DNA of 64,000 nucleotides from Muricea muricata (lineage: Eukaryota; Cnidaria; Anthozoa; Malacalcyonacea; Plexauridae), in contig OY979723.1 in the NCBI GenBank assembly GCA_963855995.1, positions 7,135,013-7,199,012 of the forward strand. Direction: 5' to 3'. The translations under genes and the position numbers were made by a program. The notes beneath the pieces are model-generated. The model was not told where the DNA came from, ran no database searches, and was given only the letters and a program-made list of their open reading frames with translations. The first letter of the stretch is position 1; each line of letters starts with the position of its first letter. Of this stretch, positions 33,107 to 45,835 are shown piece by piece.

Positions 33107-34442
33107 TTAACTACTCTATTTGTGAAAATGCGATTACATTACGCTTTGAAGTTTGGGAACCAGGAGCTATGTTCAAAGAAGAAGAAAAGTAGGAAATACA
33201 TGAAGGTTCAACATTTATGACTTGGTTTCAATGAGACATCAAATTTTAATTGATTTCATAAATATCGAGATTGCTTGAGATTAACTAAATTTAAACAGAT
33301 ACATTTTATGTCTGATCTTGCATTTATAGTTTGCATACCGAGTCATAAATGTTGACCTCAAATAGCGTATATTATTCATACAAAGTAGATTTCATGTCAA
33401 ATCATCAGTGTTTATCATAGAAAGTTGACAGGGATATGTCGTGGTTCAACATTTGTGGCCAAAATATTATACCATATCACTTGACGAGTAAAATCACCAG
33501 TATGACAAAATCAGTAAAATTATTGCAAAATCAGTAAAAATTAGAGTAAAATGCTAAAGTACTGTACCATAGGTCTAGGTACCGTAGTGTGTTTAAGGAT
33601 TAACAGGACATAATGGCAGAAAATCATCTGACGTTAAACAGAGTAAATACTAAAGTAGGGCGCATGAGGGCACTGTTGCTCTTTAAACAAAGACAAAGTT
33701 CACCTTACTATCGGAGTTATCCTTGCTTTTGACTATGACCACACTGATTGATTGACATGTAGTAGAAAGTGTATAAACTATAATAACATTAATACATTAT
33801 TAAGTTTCATGTAAATTGTATTATATATACAAAATTATATCTGTATATTTTAAATTCTTAAGTTTTAAAGTAAAAACATGGCTGCTGGAGCAATAAGCAG
33901 TCACTGCACTGCCACTGGTATTTTCAAATGTGTAATGTGGGCTATTAATTATTAATGGTTTGACCTTCTTCCTCAAAACAGCCAAAAGAATCGATCAAAT
34001 AACTCAAATTCAATTGCTATTGTTTTAAAATCAACACCTATGCTTTCTTACTAATTTAAAAGACAGGAAAGTAATACTTTTACCATTAATTTATCGAAAT
34101 GGGCATCGAATTCTCCTGGGTGATACGGCAGAACTTCACAAGCACCGAGATTGTAAAATATGGCCATGCGGTACAAAGTTTATATTATTTTGTTCTTCGT
34201 ATTTAGCCCCTAAATGTACATCTTTTTACATGAAAATAACCACTTACTATTTACCTTTCAAATTTGAATCCCAAAATGAAGATCAGTAGAGCAACTTCGC
34301 AAAAATATTTATTTTTGTACTTTCGAACGGCGTTTTTCCTATGCTTTTGACTGAAAACACGACGAACGACACTTGCCAGAGCAATTTGCGTGGCGCGTGG
34401 AATGACGTGAGCACGGGGACACAAAAATTGAGGTTATTGAGT
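33107..34442. other. Non-coding 3' part of the P-type element
   Basis: No recognisable coding sequence. A weak inverted repeat (ggttcaacatttatgact at 33205 against agtcataaatgttgacc at 33340-33356) and an AT-rich stretch are the only structures seen. Confidence 0.5.
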
Positions 34443-35203
34443 GCGAGTTCCCTATCTGTATATATCTGATTTGTGATAGTAGTGACTACTGTACAATATA
34501 GAATTTGACATTTTATTAAATTATTCATCATATCATAGATATGACATCATAAAATTTCTGCTTCTGTTGTTTTACATATGTGTGTTTTATGCCTTGTTGA
34601 GGTGAGGTTCTTACAGTAGATAGGCCCTACAAAATAAGAAAACATTAACAAGTATATTAGTATATTGTAGTACATTTTTGTCTTTACAAAACAAGGATAC
34701 ACAAAGAACTATCAAGAATTCTTAAATATTGATAAGTCAATGATATTTACAATTATAATTACACAATTTTATTTTTACATTTACAGAGTGACCCCATTCA
34801 ATACCGGCCCCTGTATTTGGTCTTGAAATGTCTAATTTTCTGTGCACATGTAATCAACTATTGTATCTTTAAAAGGCATCAATAACTAATACAAAACTTA
34901 ACAATGAAAACATGCAGTTTTCTGGACCCTGTCACTTTTAAATTTCTTTTGATTGTTAATGTAAAGTGTGAGTTACCTTGATGCATTTGGAAAACAAAAC
35001 CTCTTATGCCATGTCCTGGATATTTTCCCTTTTCTATATAGCTGACTTTTTTCTTAGGTATTGGATTTGCACGTACTGGCAGGTACAAACCTAAAACAAA
35101 GCGAGTGTGTACTTTCTTTAAATCTTCTGGTAATATCTACTTCTACATAAGCAGCTCAGCCGGAAAGAGTGGCATAAAGATGCTGCTGAGTGCTGGAAGT
35201 AAT

Positions 35204-35341
35204 ATATCCAATCCGAGTTGGTGTTTTAGACGTGGTTTCTAACTCCGAGTGCCATGAACAATGGCGAGGCGCAGCCGAGCCATTGTTCATGGCACTAGGG
35301 AGTTGGAAGCCAAGTCAAAAACACCAACGAGGATTGGATAT
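35204..35341. repeat. Imperfect hairpin MITE
   Basis: Arms atatccaatccgagttggtg, tttctaactccgagtgccat and gaacaatgg return as complements after a short gcgaggcgcagccgagc loop. It has the same gcgcagcgag-type loop style as the hairpins at 8194 and 27622 but a different arm sequence. Confidence 0.8.
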
Positions 35342-35707
35342 GGCTTCTCACATATCAGTACATATTCATAGCAATGAGGCATGGAATTATGACGATTAGA
35401 TATTGATAAAAAATAGATCTGGGACAATAAAGAGTGCACACTAAAGTGGAACTAATGAGTTCAATACAAAAGAAAATGCTAGGATACGTTACGATATGGT
35501 TGAGGTGAAAAACAAATTTACCAATGACATTTGCATGAAATTTTGCATGCATGAAGTGAAACGAAGTGTTCACTTCGGCTTAGGTTCGTCGTGAATAGAT
35601 CAATTGTATATTTAAAGCGTGTTTACAGTGTGTATTTGTGTTATAAATTAGTTAAATTGCGAGATGCTAACACCGTCCAAAGTTTTTTATCCAGGAGATA
35701 TTCTCGA

Positions 35708-35812
35708 AAAACAGTAAAGTGTATTTAGAACAAAATTCTAAATACAGTAAACTGTATTTAGAATTTATTTCTAAATACAGTTTAATGTATTTAGAATTTA
35801 TTTCTAAATACA
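35708..35812. repeat. Tandem palindromic repeat of a TATTTAGAA unit
   Basis: Alternating gtatttagaa and ttctaaatac words repeat three times each, with spacers agtaaact and agtttaat. The whole region is nearly self-complementary and can form several alternative stems. Confidence 0.75.
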
Positions 35813-36453
35813 GCAATTAAGTTTAATTGCATAATCTTTTGTTTACCCCTCAATTTCCCTCAGCTTCAAAGCCCTGCCCACTTGAATATATTAAGAGACT
35901 GACCTAGACTGGGTTTTCATGTACAGACACGTGATGTGAATGAGGAAGCATCATTGGCCGAATTGCTATGAATATGTAATGATGTGTGAGAAAGTTAGGT
36001 TAACATATGCAAGTAATGCAACAGCCTTCAGCAATACAACTGAAACGAAGCTACCAATAAAAATACAATGCTCAGAAGAAAAAAAACTATGTCAATAATC
36101 TTTTACCATTTCTATTTCAGATCTAAGGGTTTGTATGATCTAAAAACACTTTATTATCAAACAGGACAAACATCGAAGCGTGTTACCGTATCTGTATTAA
36201 AATCGTATGCAAAATACTAAGTATATGTTGTGTGAAACATACCTGAAAGAGGAATTCCCCTGCATTTATAGTAGATTCTTGCTTCGACAAGTAAGGGAAA
36301 CACCATTTTTCACCGTTGAGCAAATGTAGTATGACAGTATATTCAAAGAAATCAAAATATTTTAAGATTATTTCCTTTTTCTCGCTATCTCGTAAACAAT
36401 TTTTTGTTAAAAACCAGGGGGGGGGGGGGTGAAGGACTTTGTCGGACGTATAG

Positions 36454-39269
36454 CCATAGAATAAGAATGCATAGAAGGGCCACTCATGTCGGAGCCTTTG
36501 AAGTTTTCGTGCACGCGCATGTCGCCTCGCGCATGTTGGCCGCCATTTTGGTGGCGAGTCGATTTCTTACAAACATAATAAGAATATATTGGGGTGACGG
36601 TGAATATGGACCCATATGGCTCATTTATGGTTTCAAATTTAGAATCTATCGTTGAAATGGGAAAATATGAGGTAAGTTATTGTTTTTGCCTTTGTTATGG
36701 CATTATTCGACCGTTTTTAAAGCCAATTTGTTCTGTTTTATTGTGTGACTATGAACCCACCGAAGACCTGTCCCGACGTACAGGCGATGTTGTCTAAATA
36801 ATTTCACTGATTTTCTTCTGTTTAAGATAAAATCTTAAAGGGGGTTTAATATAACGTATTTCATTCCATTTCCGTCCTTACCAGATTATTCTTAACAGGT
36901 TTACAGCCGAATAAATACCAAGTTTATACACGAACTATGTTTGTTTAATACTTTGTAGTACTAAAATTGTGCTGACAGCCTGACACTAGTAGTTCAAAAT
37001 TCAACAATGATCTTGGTGAAATGTGTAAGTGTTTCCTGTAATGTTCTCTCCTTCCTCCCTTGTCTTGTGGGCTTTTTCTTTTTCAAGGGCTGCTTGCAAA
37101 CGGTGGATTTTCTGCCTTTGAGCATGAATAAATTTCCTTTGTTTGGTTTTCCTAGGTGTGTTGTTCGACAGATCACTGCTTGTTTGGCAAATGGAGTCTT
37201 ACATTTGACTGTCATCATTTAGCCCACTGTTAATAACCTCTTGGAATAAAGAAATTGGATGCAAGGGCTCTACACAATGAATGATAGACTATATTCTTAT
37301 ACACTATAATATATAATTGGTGCACTGTCAAGAGTGTACAGTACCGTACTGTCTGTATAGTTTTATACTATAGGTATATAGCGTGCTTGGTATCAAGCAC
37401 ACTTTGTTTCACCAGTACATTGACATATCTGCTGGCTATAATTACTATGTATATGTGATGTACTGGTTTCTGGAATGTCACTTTCAGAACTCTTACTTGC
37501 TGTTTCATTTGTTTTGGCAGCTAAAACAAAGTTTTGTTAGAGCATTTGCAGTACATGTATAGTAGTGTATAACTACGATGTAAAGGTAGAAAATTACTAT
37601 AAAAATACTAGCTTATTTTTAGTCAACTCTTTTATTTCATGACAATGCACAGACCATGTTCATTCCTTTCCACTTTAGCCTTCTTGCCTTGAAGAAGGAT
37701 TTTCGTGTAATTAGAGACTTTTTCTAATGTAGGGTTTCTTAATGTAGGTTTTTTCATAACTAATTACGTGAACTGAATTTGAAATTAGCTTAGCTATGAG
37801 GTACTGTTTTCTTTTCAACAGCCCTTCTTTTCATGCCCACTGTGGCCGGTGGGGTTCGGAATATTAACTAGGGTTGGTTTTGCTGAAGGGTTATGGTGGT
37901 TTTCAAGATCGTTGCTAAACATAATATCTTCGAAATGCTCGGCACATTCTCAGGTTCTTATACAAGTATTCTGCATCATTTTTGTCAAGATTTTTGCATC
38001 TACAGGGCACCTCCCATTCCTTTGATCTGAAAAGGTAGCTGTATGACAACAACATTGCATGTGATCAGAAACTGGGACAGGGTGGGGTTAGTGCTTATTA
38101 ACCAACTTCTTTTTTACTGTGTAATACAATTAATTAATTTTGAAGCATTTGTACGTCCTCGTTTAAAGACAACGACTTTAACTAACAGTTTACATAGTTT
38201 AAATCCAATATTTTAGCCACATTTCTGTTTGCATGTTGCTAGATTATAAAGTTTAGCAAACTACCAGTGAAACAAGTTTATTAATGTGATTATATTCAAC
38301 ACAGTTAACATACAACATCACAATTTACTAGTCAGTAAATACACAGTACATTAAATAATGCTGTTTTGCTTATTTAATAATCCTTGAAGTTTATTTCCAA
38401 AATTATTTAACCCATGAAGACTTCCTTTCACTAGTAAATTTGCCTGGTGTCAGAGTAGAAGGATAAAGTTGGGCTGAAATGTGATCAACCCTTCATATTT
38501 TAGTGAAAATTTAACCATTGTTGAGTAACATAGTTTTCATAAAACAGTTGGAGCAATTGTCCCATTTTGTAGTTGTAGCTGTCAGCCTGTGTAGGGGTTG
38601 AATATCCTCATATTGGCAATTCCAAAGAGGTCAGTCAACTGAACCAAATCCACGCCATTAATGCACCAGTTTTAGTGTTATGAACAAATAAGTCCTGCAC
38701 CCTGTGAGTTTCAAATAAAATTGTCAGTTGAACAAATAAATAATCAAATGTTTATATACTAGTCAAAGGGTACATTGGTTATTGACTTGACACTGCACAC
38801 AATGGATTTTGAGTAAGAGCTATACATGTCATATTATCACAATAAACTAACACATTTATTACAAATTGTATAGACTGTATAGAAGTAGAACATAAAACAA
38901 TGCAAAGTACTTTTACTTACTTTTGTGAAGTATTAATACACTTTAACAGCCTTCAGAGACTCAGCCACTCAACTCCTCGCTCGTTCAAACGCCTTTTACA
39001 AGCGAACAATATTAATTTAATCACTTCTACCAAAACGAACATTTCCACTAACCTTTTAAGTATAAGCTCTAGCCGTAGAAAGAAAATCTGCCGGTTTGTT
39101 AAAAAATTATAGCGATTTTAGTAGCCAAAACGCCAGATTCTCCATATTGTTTACTACAAAACTCCAGCGCATCGACTCGCCCCCAAAATGGCGGACGTTG
39201 CCACGTGCGCGAAAAAATTTAGCACACGTTGTACCCCTGAGTGGCCCTTCTGGTCACTCTATTCTATGG
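36454..39269. mobile_element. 2.8 kb element with AGAAGGGCCACTC inverted ends
   Basis: The left end ccatagaataagaatgcata followed by gaagggccactc is mirrored at 39220-39269. Similarity continues for ~110 bases, including the gccattttg/caaaatggc and gcgagtcgat blocks. TATAG flanks both ends (5-bp duplication). A possible exon at 36606-36669 (MDPYGSFMVSNLESIVEMGK then GTAAGT) and small frames at 36994-37222 lie inside. No transposase is recognised, so a non-autonomous or very degraded element. The interior from 37230 to 39120 shows no gene. Confidence 0.7.
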
Positions 39270-39384
39270 TATAGCATCGTATTTTTGGTCAATGGTAGCT
39301 ACCTGTAGCCAGGAACCAATCGGGAACCAATTTTGCAAATCGCCGCCATTAAAATGGCTTCAAAGATGGCGGCGCGTGGTTTCT

Positions 39385-41300
39385 CCAGATGTAATAAAGC
39401 TCAGTGTGTGGTACATGCTGGGATCAGCGACCACAGTTTAATTTATGCGATCAGAAAAATTAGAGTTTTTCAATGATTTTGTTGAAATTAGAAATATGAA
39501 AAACTTTAATGAAAACAGTTTTGTAGGTGAACTTCTTAATAAACATTGGGAATACATATCATATACGTTTTTGGTGAGGATCCAAATACTATGTGGAACA
39601 TGTGGAAAAAACTTTTTTTAGAAGTGCTAAACAAATATACTCCATTACACCACAAAAAAAACCAGTCTAGCAAAGTGGCTTGGATTACAACCGAAATTAA
39701 AGGTCTTATAAATCATGGCCAGAAATTTAAGACATTGGCACTGAACATGACGTGATTGTTTGAACAAATATGGCTGCCACAATTAGCATTAAAACATGGG
39801 AGTTAATGAAAAATTTGCAAAATACAATCGCAATACCGTACTAAAAGCATTTGCCGAGTTCGAATAATCTTTGCAAGGGCTTCGTTATTGCATTGCCGTA
39901 CTTGTTTTCATTAATTCGTACGTGGAACTGGTTACATTTTAAACAACTATTTTCCGTTCATTCCTTCTTAATAGTTCTCTTCATTATCTGCCATTTTCGC
40001 GCAATAGCTATACTTTAGTGTCACCAGTTGGATCCCATCTATTCTTGGGGCAGTTTGCCGGGTTATGTTCGACCACTTCCACAAAAATTTTCAAAGCTGT
40101 TTATTTAGTCCAACAGATTACATTTTCGTGATTAATAACACGAAATTCTTAACTCGTTGCTGTAACAATTACAGCACAAATGTTTATGTTCAACCAAATT
40201 TCCACCGAATGAAATCCAATTTTTATAAAGATGTATTCCAGTAGGTTCTCCATGTTTGGTATCAAAATAAAGCTTAGAAACCAGGCTTTAAAACCGTGCA
40301 AAGCAAAGCAGTAGCAAAGCGTTAGCATTTTTGCGAACTAACGCTGCCCTCACAATAGCTAGCGCACGGGCGCAATGTCTTAAATTTCTGGCCATGACAA
40401 GAGACAAACTAAAAAGAAAAGAAATTATCACTAAGTTAGAGACTGATTGGTCAAAATACAAAAAAAAAATAAATCAAATCAATATTGAACTAAGAAAAGC
40501 TAAAACAAATTATTTTTCTTCAAAAATTGCCGATCAAAAATGTAATCCTAAGAAAGTATGGAGGGCAATTAATAACTTGCTGGGCAAACAAAACAAAAAC
40601 TCAAAAGTAACTAAAAGTACAGAGAAATATTTTAGATTTCTCAAACATTGGCCCAGATTTAGCAAGTCAAATTCCTACACCTAATTGTAATTTTGCACGT
40701 ATGTCAAACAAGCTACATCAGAATTTGCTGCATTCCAGTCTACGAATGTTATTAATGTCTATCAGTTATTGAGTAGATTATCCAGTAACAAAGCAACTGG
40801 AATTGACAAAATATCATGCAAAATCCTAAAGATAGCCGCACCAGCCATTGCAGATTCATTGACATATATTTTTAATCAGGCCATTACTCTATCCTCCTTT
40901 CCTAATACCTCTACGCAAAAGTGGCCATCGAAATACACCTGGAAATTATAGGCCCACTTCAATTCTACCAACCACAAGCAAAATAATGGAGCGAGTTTTA
41001 TACGAGCAACTTTGCACATATTTAGCTGAATTTGGATTGCTAAGTGGTGCCCAATTTGGTTTCAGAAAATCTCATTCTACAGCAACAGCTCTTTTAGACT
41101 GCGAGTGGTATATGAATATCGATAAAAAATATGTAACCTGGTGATTTTTAGCTATAGACTTAAAAAAGCGTTTGATACTATCAACCGTTACATTCTATCG
41201 AAAAAGCTGGAATTCTATGGAATAAAGGGTCAAACACTTAGCTTATTAAAATCATATCTTACAAATCGACACCAAAAGTGTCAAATAGACAGGGTTAGTG
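39385..41300 (+). pseudogene. LINE ORF2 (endonuclease end to reverse transcriptase), 5' part
   Basis: Starts near GISDHSLIYAIRKIRVF at ~39415 (the SDH block that closes the endonuclease), then a linker (TMWNMWKKLFLEVLNKYTPL). After a 677-bp insertion it resumes RDKLKRKEI, KKVWRAINNLLGK, SSNKATGIDKISCKILK, NYRPTSILPTTSKIMERV, GAQFGFRKSHSTATALLD, AIDLKKAFDTI and LKSYLTNRHQKCQID. These are reverse transcriptase blocks of a CR1/L2-type LINE. Stops and shifts occur (e.g. TGA at ~41142). It stops before the YADD block; the C-terminal part resumes at 50966. Confidence 0.88.
39717..40393. mobile_element. 677-bp MITE inserted in the LINE
   Basis: Inverted ends ggccagaaatttaagacatt+g (39717) and the complement ending ttctggcc (40393), 21 bases. 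The LINE protein context is interrupted exactly here: GLIN(H) before and RDKLKR after are adjacent residues in related LINEs. No frame of note inside. The target duplication is at most AT. Confidence 0.85.
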
Positions 41301-41655
41301 TAAGGGTCAGGGTTAGTGTAAACAAAGTTATCTATCTGTCTATCTATTTATCGCGATGCTTTGTCATCGTTCACAGATGAGAGTGACTCGATGTCTGGTT
41401 CTTGAATAGTCAGTTTTAATATCAAGGCTTCCAAACTGATCTAAACTCAAATCTATAGTAGGTGCTCTCGGACTACTTTGCGAAATAGAATGTGCATGCG
41501 TGATGGGAGATGATTGCCTGCCGTTTTTTGGATGTGATGGGATATATGATTACATATATGCATTCGTGTTGGGGCATGATTGCCTGCCGTGAGCAGAAAA
41601 ATTTTTTGGGATCACTTTAAGGCTTGGCTACCAAGCACGGAACTATACATTGAAA

Positions 41656-41795
41656 CTGGATTGATAACTACTGAACTTTATATTTCACTGGATTGACAAC
41701 TACTGAACTTTATATTTTACTGGACTGATAAACACTGAGCTTCAAATTAACTGGACTGATATCCACTGAACTTTATATTTTAACTGGATTGATAT
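41656..41795. repeat. Sub-terminal 33-bp tandem repeats of the Mutator-like element (left)
   Basis: Four copies of a unit like actggattgataactactga + actttatattt, with small changes. The mirror set is at about 50585-50725. Arrays inside terminal repeats are common binding arrays for Mutator-type transposases; binding here is inference. Confidence 0.8.
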
Positions 41796-41893
41796 TACAT
41801 TGCTATTTTACTTCCGCTTCTTGATTTCCTTCTATAAAATGAACGCGCCAAATTTATATTTCCGATCCGAATATTTAGATTTCGTCTTTGCAG

Positions 41894-44800
41894 TTTCGTT
41901 TTAATCCAATCTCTACAAAAAATCTTAACTTTACTGCCGAAAGGCATTCAAAATTTGGGAAATACTTGCTTTGCAAATAGTATTATTCAAGCTTTACTGT
42001 CTGTTTGCCGATACGGGCATGGCCTGCTGCAAATGCACCATAACAGGAATCTATGTGGTAAGAAGTAATCTGCTTATTATCTTTAAATTTTTTGAGATCA
42101 ATTTGGAAAGTTTATAGATTGGACCAAGATTTTGTAGGATTTCTTTAAAAAGCAAACGAGATACAGCGAAATCTTTAGCGTAAGTGTGAATCAGCAATAT
42201 AATTATTAAGATTTTGTTGTCCTATATTCATATATTTCTTAATCGTATATTCCTCAAAATGCTATTAAATGAAGCTCTGTCGTTTTCTTAACATTTTTGT
42301 CAAGTTGCAATCGAAAATACAAGAAAATGAACAAGTTATAGCGAATTCTTCGACATAGTGATAAATCTTAGCGTGTGAAGTACTCATTTCAAGTAAACAA
42401 TTTAACCGGAAGTACCATGTTTCATTAGCAAAAACATACGAACTAAATACGCTATAGCCTATAGCGTATGAAACCGTATTTACCGGTCAAGATACCCCAT
42501 ATAGTGTTCTTTCTGCGTGTTTTGGGCATTAGGCAATGCAGTAGGCTGCTTGCAGACGCTATTTATCGTATTAGTAAGCTTATACGTTCCGTCAGCAAAC
42601 AATGTAGCGTCTGAGCAGCCTAGCAATGCTGAAATCACTTGCTGTGAACGTGCGCAAGCAAAACGGAGAAAATACTGAAGATTTCCAATGTTTATATGCA
42701 AACATTTTCTAACATAACTTCAAAAATTACATGTATTCCGTGATATAATGCGTCATAGTTTTCTTGAATTAAGGTGGCTGTATAACTTCTCTTAAAATGA
42801 GAGCCTATTTACTGCTCTCATACCCTACAACGCGATGAAATCTGATTGTAGTATATGTGTATATACTTAAAAGATCTAACTGAAAATGTTTAGAAATTTT
42901 TTAAAATAGCTGACCGACTTCTTAATTTATTATTAAATACTTTTTATTTACGGACCACAGTTTTCAACTTTTTTTCTCAAAGACGTCGGTTATATCGAGG
43001 GGTGAATAACTCTGAAAAAAGCGTACGAAGATTTTTGGGATTAAAAAAATCCTGAGATTTGGGTTTGAAAAATTTGGGGATTGTCAGTGATTGTTTGGGA
43101 ATATTTAGGATTATTGGGGATTTTTTGAGATTTCTAAAGATTTTTACGGATTTTTTGAGATTTTAGCGGACTTGTATGGGATTTGGGATTTCGCGAAGTA
43201 TACGAAGATTTTTTTAGTTATCTACCCCTCGGGCTATATTATTGAGTACTGAAAGTCACATTAAATGCATTGTTTGTACTTGTGTCAGTTTCTTAAACAG
43301 TTGTCTGACTTTAGAAACTTTGCACAATCCTTGGATCCCTAGTTTTAATGAATATGATTTTATTAGCCTGTGAAACTTTTTCGCCTTTAGTTCAGGCGGC
43401 GCTTTGGTAGAGAATTGTAGTAATTTTAATGTGTTAGAATTTCTAAAATACATGACAAATTAAAAAGAAATCGTGTTTTAAAATGAACCTTATTTTCTTC
43501 TTTCCGGCATGTAAATCAATGACAATGACAACAGTTGGCAAATGAAAGTATTTTTGTTGTTAACGTCATAATATAATTAGTTTGAAATTTAACATGAACC
43601 ATACCACAAAAACATTTGTGTATGAAGACCTTAATACAGATGTAGTTTATGCATACAATTGCTTTTTCGTATATACCTGAATGGATGTTTAATTGACTTT
43701 ATTGTCAATTTATAATTACTATACAGGTTGTATATTGTGCAGCACTTCAGTGTTCATGGAAGGCTATAGAGCTCAAAATTCCAATGGTGTTTTACGGCCA
43801 GCTTTACTGATAGCACAATTACCAAAGATCAACGAGAGCTTTGGCCCTGGAATGCAGCAATGTGCCGCCGAGTTTTTCTTGGATTTCACGCGAGCATTGG
43901 ATACAACTTGTTCACAGTACTGCGAGAAGAAAATTATTCCGTCAAATTGCGATACTTCTTTCCTAAAATCTTTCCAATTTAAACTAAGGAGTGAGGTAAA
44001 ATTTCTTCTCTGTGGAAAAATTTCAAAATCCATCACAAATGAAAACCTGCTTCCGCTGCCTGTAAAAGAGGTAAAACGTCCTTAATCAATACATAAAGCA
44101 CGCTTTAAATTCGTCATTTTTTTGCTATTGATGCCAGACTGTATGCCCGTTGTACATTCTACCTATATTTCATGCGTGAAATATATTTCCCATATGGCTT
44201 GGTAAATCTTAGTAAAAGTGGTAAAACTTTCAAATCATTCCATTTGCAGGGAATCGACTTGAACACTTCAATAAAAATGTTGAGCGAGCCAGAACATTTG
44301 GATGATGAATATCAATGTGAGAGGTAGAATAAGTGGCTACAATTTAAAATGAAACATAGTACGAATGTCATGTAGTTATCGTGTCATGCGTACGCAAAGG
44401 GATGCACGGTCCCAGTGGCATAATATATAAGGCATTTTTTGCTGTAGAGCCTGGTTTCCATTTGGTCGTAAATGTTGTAAACATATCAAGCAGACCGATG
44501 TATTCGAGTGTCAGTACAACTCGACAGTAGCCAAATGCAGAGACCACATTTACGAGCAAATGAAAGCCAGGCTTAGCTAGCCATTTCTTTGTACAAATTT
44601 TTTATGAAACTAGTTGCTCGTAAATTTTTAACTATTTCTTAGATTTTACAAAAAAATTATCAAAGAATACTACAAATAATATATAATTATGTAGGTGCAG
44701 AATGAAAACGGAGGCACACAAACGTACTGTTTTCCAAGAACTTCCAGATGCTTTTTCCATTCAGCTGTTGCGGTTTTCCAATGAGGGAAAGAAAGTGAAA

Positions 44801-45060
44801 ACATTTGTTGAATATCCGATGTCACTTAAAGTGGAACAAGTGACATATGAAATGGAGGATGTGGAAATCATCTTGTGGCGGTTATTTCCCACCAAGGCAA
44901 AACTATCAAGTCTGGTCACTACACAGCATGCGTCCATCGTAATGGTGAATGGTATTATCTCAATGACGTACAAGTGTCAAAGATCTCCGATCTTACAGCA
45001 AAAAGCCAAGAGGCATATATTTTGATGTACGAGAAACAGACAATCAAGAAGATTAATACA
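41894..45060 (+). pseudogene. Ubiquitin-specific protease (USP/UCH) domain, four exons
   Basis: Exon 1 (start uncertain, donor at 42058) has the Cys box GIQNLGNTCFANSIIQALL. Exon 2 (43727-44070) joins in phase with CILCSTS and GPGMQQCAAEFFLDFTRAL, resembling the QQDAxEFL block. Exon 3 (44250-44323) ends DDEYQCER. Exon 4 (from 44695) continues CRMKTEAHKRTVFQELPDAF, SIQLLRF and, after a one-base loss near 44873, AVISHQGKTIK and SGHYTACVHRNGEWYYLND (His box). Cys and His are both present, and phases at all three introns agree. USPs remove ubiquitin from proteins; here a target in the transposon's life cycle is unknown. The QQDA Asp is replaced by Cys. It reads directly towards the Ulp1 domain. 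Broken by the frameshift in this copy. Confidence 0.88.
42988..43232. repeat. MITE with G-rich degenerate GGGATTTTTTGAGATT tandem repeat
   Basis: Ends cgaggggtgaataactctga and the complement-like ttagttatctacccctcg enclose about ten variants of (t)gggatttttgagattt. It lies in the first intron of the USP gene. Purine-rich on one strand. Confidence 0.65.
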
Positions 45061-45140
45061 GCAACCATGACAAATCCTTCACCACCAAGCCAATCTTCAT
45101 TTCGAATCTTCAACTCGCATCCACCTAATTACTACATCAA

Positions 45141-45829
45141 TTGCCCTCTACTTCAAATTGTTTGCCAAAGGTATGCCGTACGCAGAAAAGCGAAGAAAAG
45201 TTAGTATATACACAGCTTTCCGAATCCCAAGTTAACCAAGCAAAATTGAAAGCGTACGAAGACCACGCTTTTCCTAACCACTTAAGATTGAAAGGGTATT
45301 CTTCTGGTGATATTTTAAGTCTTCTTCCGGGTACGTGGTTAAACAATTTTGTTATGAATAATTATATGTGGCTTTTCGAAACGAAATATAAAGATAACAA
45401 TGTACGCACAATTAATAGCGATGTATTTCAGACAATGAAAATGCCTTCTATGGAGATATTTAAACGGAATCAGTACCAAACGCTGTACAATGAGACTCTT
45501 TCAAGTGATGTGACTTTAGCTCCAGCAAACTTTGGTATTCATAGGTGTCTGTTGGCTATTTTCCTCAATTAAGAATGATGATGTATCTCGATTCCTTACA
45601 TCACGGTGCTCATGCAAGAGAAAGCTTCCAGAGAATGCAGAACTTTTTGCAGTGCTCCCAGCAGTTTTCGAAGGAACAACATCCGCCGTTGGACTGGAAA
45701 GAGTGGCTTTTCTATAACATACCTAGTCAGGATCTCAGTCAACAGACGAATTCTGACGATTGCGGGGTATTTGTTTTGAAATGGGCTCAACACATTGCTC
45801 TTGGTTTCCCGTTGGACTTCACAAAATGA
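45141..45829 (+). pseudogene. Ulp1/SENP-type (C48) cysteine protease domain
   Basis: The frame from 45141 gives KGYSSGDILSLLPGTWLNNF and MNNYMWLFE, matching the Ulp1 'L..g.WLND..I..y' start. The His block reads GIHRCLLAIF, with Arg replacing the usual Trp after His. A one-base shift near 45560 restores PQLRMMMYLDSLHHG (Asp). Then LSQQTNSDDCGVFVLKWAQH supplies Gln and the nucleophile Cys. All catalytic residues are present. Ulp1-type enzymes cut SUMO or related tags. Further frame changes near 45150-45200 (from the USP) and 45830 (to the transposase) suggest one ancestral polyprotein. GTATGC at ~45170 could alternatively be a splice donor. Confidence 0.88.
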
Positions 45830-45835
45830 TATAGA

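Larger units (their letters stand above)
16953..34470 (+). mobile_element. THAP/P-type DNA transposon (host of nested insertions)
   Basis: A 28-base perfect inverted repeat marks the ends. The left copy (16953-16980) starts atcagatatatacagatagg and ends gaactcgc; the right copy (34443-34470) is its complement. Between them, on the plus strand, lie exons of a P-element-type transposase (19169-21112 and 31719-33106). Removing the 10.6 kb insertion at 21113-31714 leaves an element of about 6.9 kb. I see no convincing target duplication outside the repeats. The left 2.2 kb holds three MITEs and a possible orphan exon (17149-17310). The right 1.3 kb after the coding end is non-coding, apart from a weak inverted repeat (33205-33360). 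Confidence 0.75.
34471..36453. other. No gene seen; contains hairpin and short repeats
   Basis: About 2 kb without recognisable coding sequence. It holds the hairpin at 35204-35341 and the CTAAATACAG repeat at 35708-35812. A (G)n run of about 14 starts at 36417. Confidence 0.5.

Noticed and set aside
16953-34470. CRISPR-like or phage-like interpretation of the repeats
   Set aside because: Repeats are inverted transposon ends and the coding is spliced and eukaryotic; there is no spacer-repeat periodicity.
41294-41325. ggttagtgtaagggtcagggttagtg, telomere-like repeat
   Set aside because: Only two or three imperfect units inside a broken LINE; too short for an interstitial telomere tract.
42773-42784. 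TTAAGGTGGCT, like the ends of the two GGTGGCTCCCTA MITEs
   Set aside because: Only 11 bases match, and no opposite end was found within the element.
43693-44085. The plus-strand frame read as an independent gene
   Set aside because: It is exon 2 of the USP domain, bounded by AG and GT with matching phases.
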